Part shown: in pieces, positions 6,519-9,125 of the stretch | How positions within the stretch are numbered: the first letter of the stretch is position 1 | Layout: each line of letters opens with the position of its first letter | Assembly (NCBI GenBank): GCA_003818595.1 | Contig: RPQV01000102.1 | Location: 1-9,125, forward strand | Origin: Calditrichota bacterium | Lineage (GTDB): Bacteria; Zhuqueibacterota; Zhuqueibacteria; Residuimicrobiales; Krinioviventaceae | Reading direction: 5' to 3' | Length of the DNA stretch: 9,125 nt | Translations under genes and position numbers: made by a program | Notes under the pieces: model-generated | What the model saw: the letters and a program-made list of their open reading frames with translations, nothing else | What the model was told of the DNA's origin: nothing | The model's database searches: none

Positions 6519-7829
6519 ATGTTACGTGCGATACGCTCTGCAAAAGGCGGCTGTTTGTTGCTGTTGGGGTGCCTGCTGGGTCCCATCACACTCATCGGTC
6601 AAGTAGTGGATGAGCCGATCAATTATGCGGTCGATCCGGGATTTGAAGAGGGCACCGCATTCACCGAGGTCGGCGTCGGAGCTCCGGGTTGGAATTTTTG
6701 GACCACCAATGATGTCTTTCTGGATGAACTCCAACCGCATACGGGAAACTTTTGCGGCGCCCTGGGTCTGACGCTTTCCAATCCGTATCAGGAAGTCGGA
6801 TACGGACAATGGGTGGAGGGACTCACTCCAGACGCAACATACATCATGACTGCTTTCGGCAGTATTGATTATTATGAACCGACTGATCCCATGCAGTGGG
6901 GATTATATATCGGCGTTCAGAACTTTGGTGGTGACAAAGTGCAGACGACGATTTATGATCTCGAATACACGCCTGTCATCCTGGTTTTCACCATGGGTTC
7001 GGATGTGACGGGTGCGGACATCTTCGCCTGGCGCGGACCCGGCGGTGAAGCGAGAGCCGATGATTATGGCGTCTGGGATTATCACAATTATCTCATCAAT
7101 CCCGATTTTGAAAGCAATGACTTGTCCAGCTGGGATCTCTGGAATTATAACACTGCCATTGACACCCAGAATCCGCATGGAGACGTCTGTGCCGCAGCCA
7201 TCCTCGATGGCGAGGGTGGATTTGCTCAGCTCATTCCCAATCTCATTCCGGGCGTCACTTATGGGATGAAAGGATTCGCCAAGGTCACCAACGAAGGTGA
7301 TATGGTCTGGTGGGGCGTGAAGAATTATGGCAGCGATCAGGTTGCCGCAGAAGTAACTCAAACCGCTTTTACGGAAGGCAATATCGCTTTTACCATGGGT
7401 GCTGAAAACACAACCGCTGAAGTGTTTTTCTGGAAGGCTTCAGGCGGGCCTGCATATTGCGACGATTTATTGGTCTGCAAAATGATTGATGCACCTGGCG
7501 GCACTGCGGTGAATCGGCATATCGAGCACAATGTTCCTGACAGGCCCACGCTTTATCAAAACTATCCCAATCCATTCAACTCGGAGACGACCATTGACTA
7601 TGATCTCAGTCAAGGAGCCGCGGTGAAGATCGAACTGTTCGATATTTCAGGTCATTATGTGCGCACGTTGGTGAACGAATGGCAATCTGAAGGCAATCAC
7701 CTCGTCAAATGGAATGGGAGAGACGTCAATGAGCGTCCATTGTCGAGCGGCGTCTATATCGTGCAGTTGCGGGTGGATACCGAATCCGGTGTTATGCGCG
7801 AGTCGAAAAAAGTGACGTTATTGCAATAG
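6519..7829 (+). CDS. Secreted protein with two tandem carbohydrate-binding-like domains and T9SS sorting tail
   Basis: From the ATG at 6519 the product has 436 residues. Residues 1-28 are a signal peptide (basic start, then CLLLLGCLLGPITLIGQ). Two homologous jelly-roll-like domains of the CBM4/9 (galactose-binding-like) type follow at about 32-187 and 189-323. They begin INYAVDPGFEEG and HNYLINPDFESND and share late blocks (VQNFGGDKVQ / VKNYGSDQVA; FTMGSDVTGADIFAWRGPGG / FTMGAENTTAEVFFWKASGG) and a closing Asp pair (ADDYGV / CDDLLV). A type A T9SS sorting domain occupies about 344-436 (LYQNYPNPFNSETTI to KVTLLQ). No catalytic domain is present, so the likely role is to bind a polysaccharide or glycan at the cell surface; the ligand is not known. 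It is divergent from the KamA-family gene, and no terminator is evident downstream. Confidence 0.88.
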   Translation: MLRAIRSAKGGCLLLLGCLLGPITLIGQVVDEPINYAVDPGFEEGTAFTEVGVGAPGWNFWTTNDVFLDELQPHTGNFCGALGLTLSNPYQEVGYGQWVEGLTPDATYIMTAFGSIDYYEPTDPMQWGLYIGVQNFGGDKVQTTIYDLEYTPVILVFTMGSDVTGADIFAWRGPGGEARADDYGVWDYHNYLINPDFESNDLSSWDLWNYNTAIDTQNPHGDVCAAAILDGEGGFAQLIPNLIPGVTYGMKGFAKVTNEGDMVWWGVKNYGSDQVAAEVTQTAFTEGNIAFTMGAENTTAEVFFWKASGGPAYCDDLLVCKMIDAPGGTAVNRHIEHNVPDRPTLYQNYPNPFNSETTIDYDLSQGAAVKIELFDISGHYVRTLVNEWQSEGNHLVKWNGRDVNERPLSSGVYIVQLRVDTESGVMRESKKVTLLQ

Positions 7830-8139
7830 ACGGCTGAACAATTGTAAGATCATGATGCAGGACTAAAAAAAACTGATGGCATAGCTGAAAGAACCAGGGG
7901 GGTATAAAAGGATATATGTATTTATTACTTTGAGGGCTTAATTGCAGTAACATCGATGAGGGGAATAGTCATAATACTTTGAACAAATTATTTTATCGCT
8001 TTATTTATTTTTGGTCATCAATGATCGAGCGGGCCCTTGACCCCCAATCCGCCCCGATTCATGACGTGAGTATAAATCAAGGTTCTCAGAACTTTTTTAT
8101 GCTCCAGGAGTTTCTGCACTGCGCGAATATCATAATTAA
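7830..8139. other. Intergenic spacer without recognised features
   Basis: These 310 bases hold no plausible gene, RNA or clear terminator. A purine-rich GGGGGG run at about 7898-7903 is followed by TATAAAAGG, and a C-rich patch lies at about 8030-8056. Nothing here could be assigned a role. Confidence 0.5.
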
Positions 8140-8392
8140 ATGAAAAAAAGTCAATTTATAGCTCTTGGTTTAGTATTGATGGTTTGTACTAACATTTTAT
8201 CTGCAGGGAATGACGATTATATCCAGAAATTCAATTTCAGAATGCTTCACCAGATATTTTGGGTGTCGAATTTTGGGGGCGTGATGCGAGCTGCCAGGAT
8301 AAACCCATACCTCCAAAAGAAATGATCAATAAATATCCCCAAATGTATAAGATAAAAGAAACTTATGTGATTTTGGTGTTATATAGTAGAAT

Positions 8393-8512
8393 AGAGGTTA
8401 ATAAATGGTGATTTTTTATGAAGATAGAAAGTATCAAGAGTACCAATTTAAATTTGAAGAAGAGTTTGAAGCGGAAGTTATAAGACACATTTGTGACCAT
8501 CTTTATTTTTAA
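8393..8512 (+). pseudogene. 5' fragment of an unidentified ORF with its own ribosome binding site
   Basis: AGAGG at 8393-8397 lies seven bases before an ATG at 8405, which opens a 35-codon frame (MVIFYEDRKYQEYQFKFEEE, then FEAEVIRH) ending at 8512. The first 28 residues look like a genuine acidic and aromatic protein start. The last few (ICDHLYF) overlap, in a different frame, the beginning of the T9SS-tail remnant, so the fragment was probably truncated at about 8485-8490 by a rearrangement. I do not recognise the family. It could also be an intact very small protein. Confidence 0.4.
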
Positions 8513-8696
8513 CAACAGGAGTCAATTGGTCGATGTGCTTGTCAGCGATTATTATGCGCAAGGAATTCATTCGATCATATGGGATGCTTCAACATATAGT
8601 TTCGGCATTTTTTACTATAACATGGAGACTGATCAATTTCTATTGATTAAAAATGCATGCTCCTGCGATAAACAACACGTTGCGATAATTTATTAA
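8484..8696 (+). pseudogene. 3' remnant of a T9SS type A sorting domain
   Basis: The frame after the TAA at 8481 gives DTFVTIFIFNNRSQLVDVLV, then SDYYAQGIHSIIWDASTYSF, GIFYYNMETDQFLLIKNA and a divergent end. It aligns with the tail of the phosphatase in this window (HVSLRVVNVFGQEVQVLV, then GYYQVLFDASPFSAGVYYYR). The diagnostic YPNPFN segment that should precede it is missing. The nearest in-frame initiation codon is a GTG at 8493 inside a beta strand, which is not a sensible start. The domain is therefore a detached remnant with no signal peptide in frame. Confidence 0.7.
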
Positions 8697-8874
8697 TATC
8701 GTTTGATCCAAATGGAAAGACAGTCAAGATATTGTTGCGTCTGCATAAAAATGCCCTAATAATTGCTGTAACAGTCGCGAGAGCGCATTTCTTTTTAGCA
8801 ATTTATACTTCTTTTTAAAAGTCCGCATCGATTTTGCTCAGGATGCGGGAACATTTCGGGGGATGGGAATGATA
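8697..8874. other. Spacer between gene debris and the tandem repeat array
   Basis: No gene is seen. The last 15 or so bases (TTCGGGGGATGGGAATGATA, about 8855-8874) resemble the degraded end of one more 42-bp repeat unit and probably represent the decayed left border of the array. Confidence 0.5.
8823..8848. terminator. Hairpin, possible terminator for minus-strand transcription
   Basis: CCGCATC (8823-8829) and GATGCGG (8842-8848) form a perfect 7-bp stem around a 12-base loop. Read on the minus strand it is followed by ACTTTTAAAAAG, a weak T-run, so it could end a transcript entering from the right. The evidence is modest. Confidence 0.35.
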
Positions 8875-9125
8875 TCGGTGGCTGCCCCTCGACTCCGCTC
8901 GGGGACCGGAATTTGGTCGGTGGCTGCCCCTCGACTCCGCTCGGGGACCGGAATTTGGTCGGTGGCTGCCCTTCGACTGCGCTCGGGGAGCGGAATTTGG
9001 TCGGTGGCTGCCCCTCGACTCCGCTCGGGGACCGGAATTTGGTCGGTGGCTGCCCTTCGACTGCGCTCGGGGAGCGGAATTTTGATCGGTGGCTGCCCCT
9101 CGAATCCGCTCTTGGACTGGGAATG
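8875..9125. repeat. 42-bp tandem repeat array with two alternating variants, running off the window
   Basis: Six head-to-tail units begin at 8875, 8917, 8959, 9001, 9043 and 9086. Units 1, 2 and 4 are identical 42-mers (type A). Units 3 and 5 are type B, differing by the same three substitutions; unit 5 also has a changed end and one extra base. Unit 6 is degenerate and reaches the edge. Each unit contains CCTCGA-CTCCGC-TCGGGG, able to form a short stem with one G-U pair, flanked by GGT/ACC. There are no unique spacers between units, so it is not a CRISPR array. All six reading frames through types A and B are free of stops. A role is unknown. Confidence 0.9.

Larger units (their letters stand above)
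8140..8696 (+). pseudogene. Mosaic of broken genes: signal-peptide start to T9SS-tail end
   Basis: The stretch starts with a good signal peptide at 8140 (MKKSQFIALGLVLMVCTN, then ILSAG). That frame closes at 8325 with an unconvincing tail. From about 8214 another frame reads more naturally (QFQNASPDILGVEFWGRD, CQDKPIPPKEMINKYPQMYK) up to a TGA at 8409. This same frame, after a second stop (TAA at 8481), gives DTFVTIFIFNNRSQLVDVLV and WDASTYSFGIFYYNMET, the C-terminal half of a T9SS sorting domain. One frameshift (about 8215-8235) plus two in-frame stops would join signal peptide to sorting tail, as in a decayed small exported protein. An insertion or deletion history is also possible, because an unrelated ORF start overlaps the middle. 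The region is AT-rich relative to its neighbours. The 8140 ATG has no clear Shine-Dalgarno sequence. Confidence 0.6.

Noticed and set aside
6552..6575. Possible lipobox cysteine in the signal peptide (LLGC) of the carbohydrate-binding protein
   Set aside because: The cysteine sits in the middle of the hydrophobic run with more hydrophobic residues after it, and the protein has a T9SS tail, so ordinary signal peptidase cleavage after this run is more likely.
8140..8325. Intact 61-residue secreted peptide
   Set aside because: After the signal peptide the sequence looks out of frame, while a neighbouring frame reads more like protein and leads to the sorting-tail remnant; a broken gene is the better explanation, though a real small peptide cannot be excluded.
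8875..9125. CRISPR array
   Set aside because: The repeats abut directly with no unique spacers and show substitution variants; this is a simple tandem repeat.

Overview
The window looks like a chromosomal segment from an environmental bacterium of the FCB superphylum (Bacteroidota, Ignavibacteriota, Calditrichota or KSB1-like). The main evidence is that three separate genes encode exported proteins ending in the 'QNYPNPFN' C-terminal sorting domain of the type IX secretion system (T9SS), and a fourth, decayed copy of that domain is present. Base composition is moderate and intergenic spacers are long. I see no rRNA, tRNA, phage, transposase or CRISPR genes. The phylum is an inference; no marker gene in the window fixes it.

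Layout from left to right. (1) Positions 1-1125, minus strand: a secreted Asp-box (BNR/YCF48-like) beta-propeller, cut by the left edge a few residues into its T9SS tail. (2) 1126-1489: spacer between divergent genes. (3) 1490-4009, plus: a large secreted protein combining a LamG-like domain, a purple-acid-phosphatase-type Fn3 domain, a calcineurin-like metallophosphoesterase, a second Fn3-like domain and a T9SS tail. (4) 4010-4518: non-coding spacer with two families of short, probably dispersed, repeats. (5) 4519-6312, minus: a radical SAM/PLP aminomutase of the KamA (lysine 2,3-aminomutase) family with a long N-terminal extension and a substrate pocket that resembles glutamate 2,3-aminomutase more than lysine 2,3-aminomutase. 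(6) 6313-6518: AT-rich divergent intergenic region with a perfect 12-bp palindrome. (7) 6519-7829, plus: a secreted protein with two tandem carbohydrate-binding-like jelly-roll domains and a T9SS tail. (8) 7830-8139: spacer. (9) 8140-8696: gene debris, comprising a signal-peptide start, a frameshifted middle, the 5' end of an unrelated ORF with its own Shine-Dalgarno sequence, and the 3' end of a T9SS sorting domain. (10) 8697-9125: spacer, a hairpin, then a 42-bp tandem repeat array running to the right edge.

How the genes work together: the three exported proteins are probably delivered independently through the outer membrane by a T9SS encoded elsewhere. They would act on or at the cell surface in phosphate-ester hydrolysis, carbohydrate binding and beta-propeller binding. 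They alternate in strand and have separate ribosome binding sites, so they do not form an operon. The cytoplasmic KamA-family enzyme has no obvious partner; no acetyltransferase (AblB-like), EF-P or fermentation gene lies beside it.

The observations most worth following up are the substrate-pocket residues and extra N-terminal domain of the KamA homologue, the non-canonical metal-site motifs of the phosphatase, the mosaic pseudogene region, and the alternating-variant 42-bp array. I did not find clear evidence of a wholly new multi-gene system.
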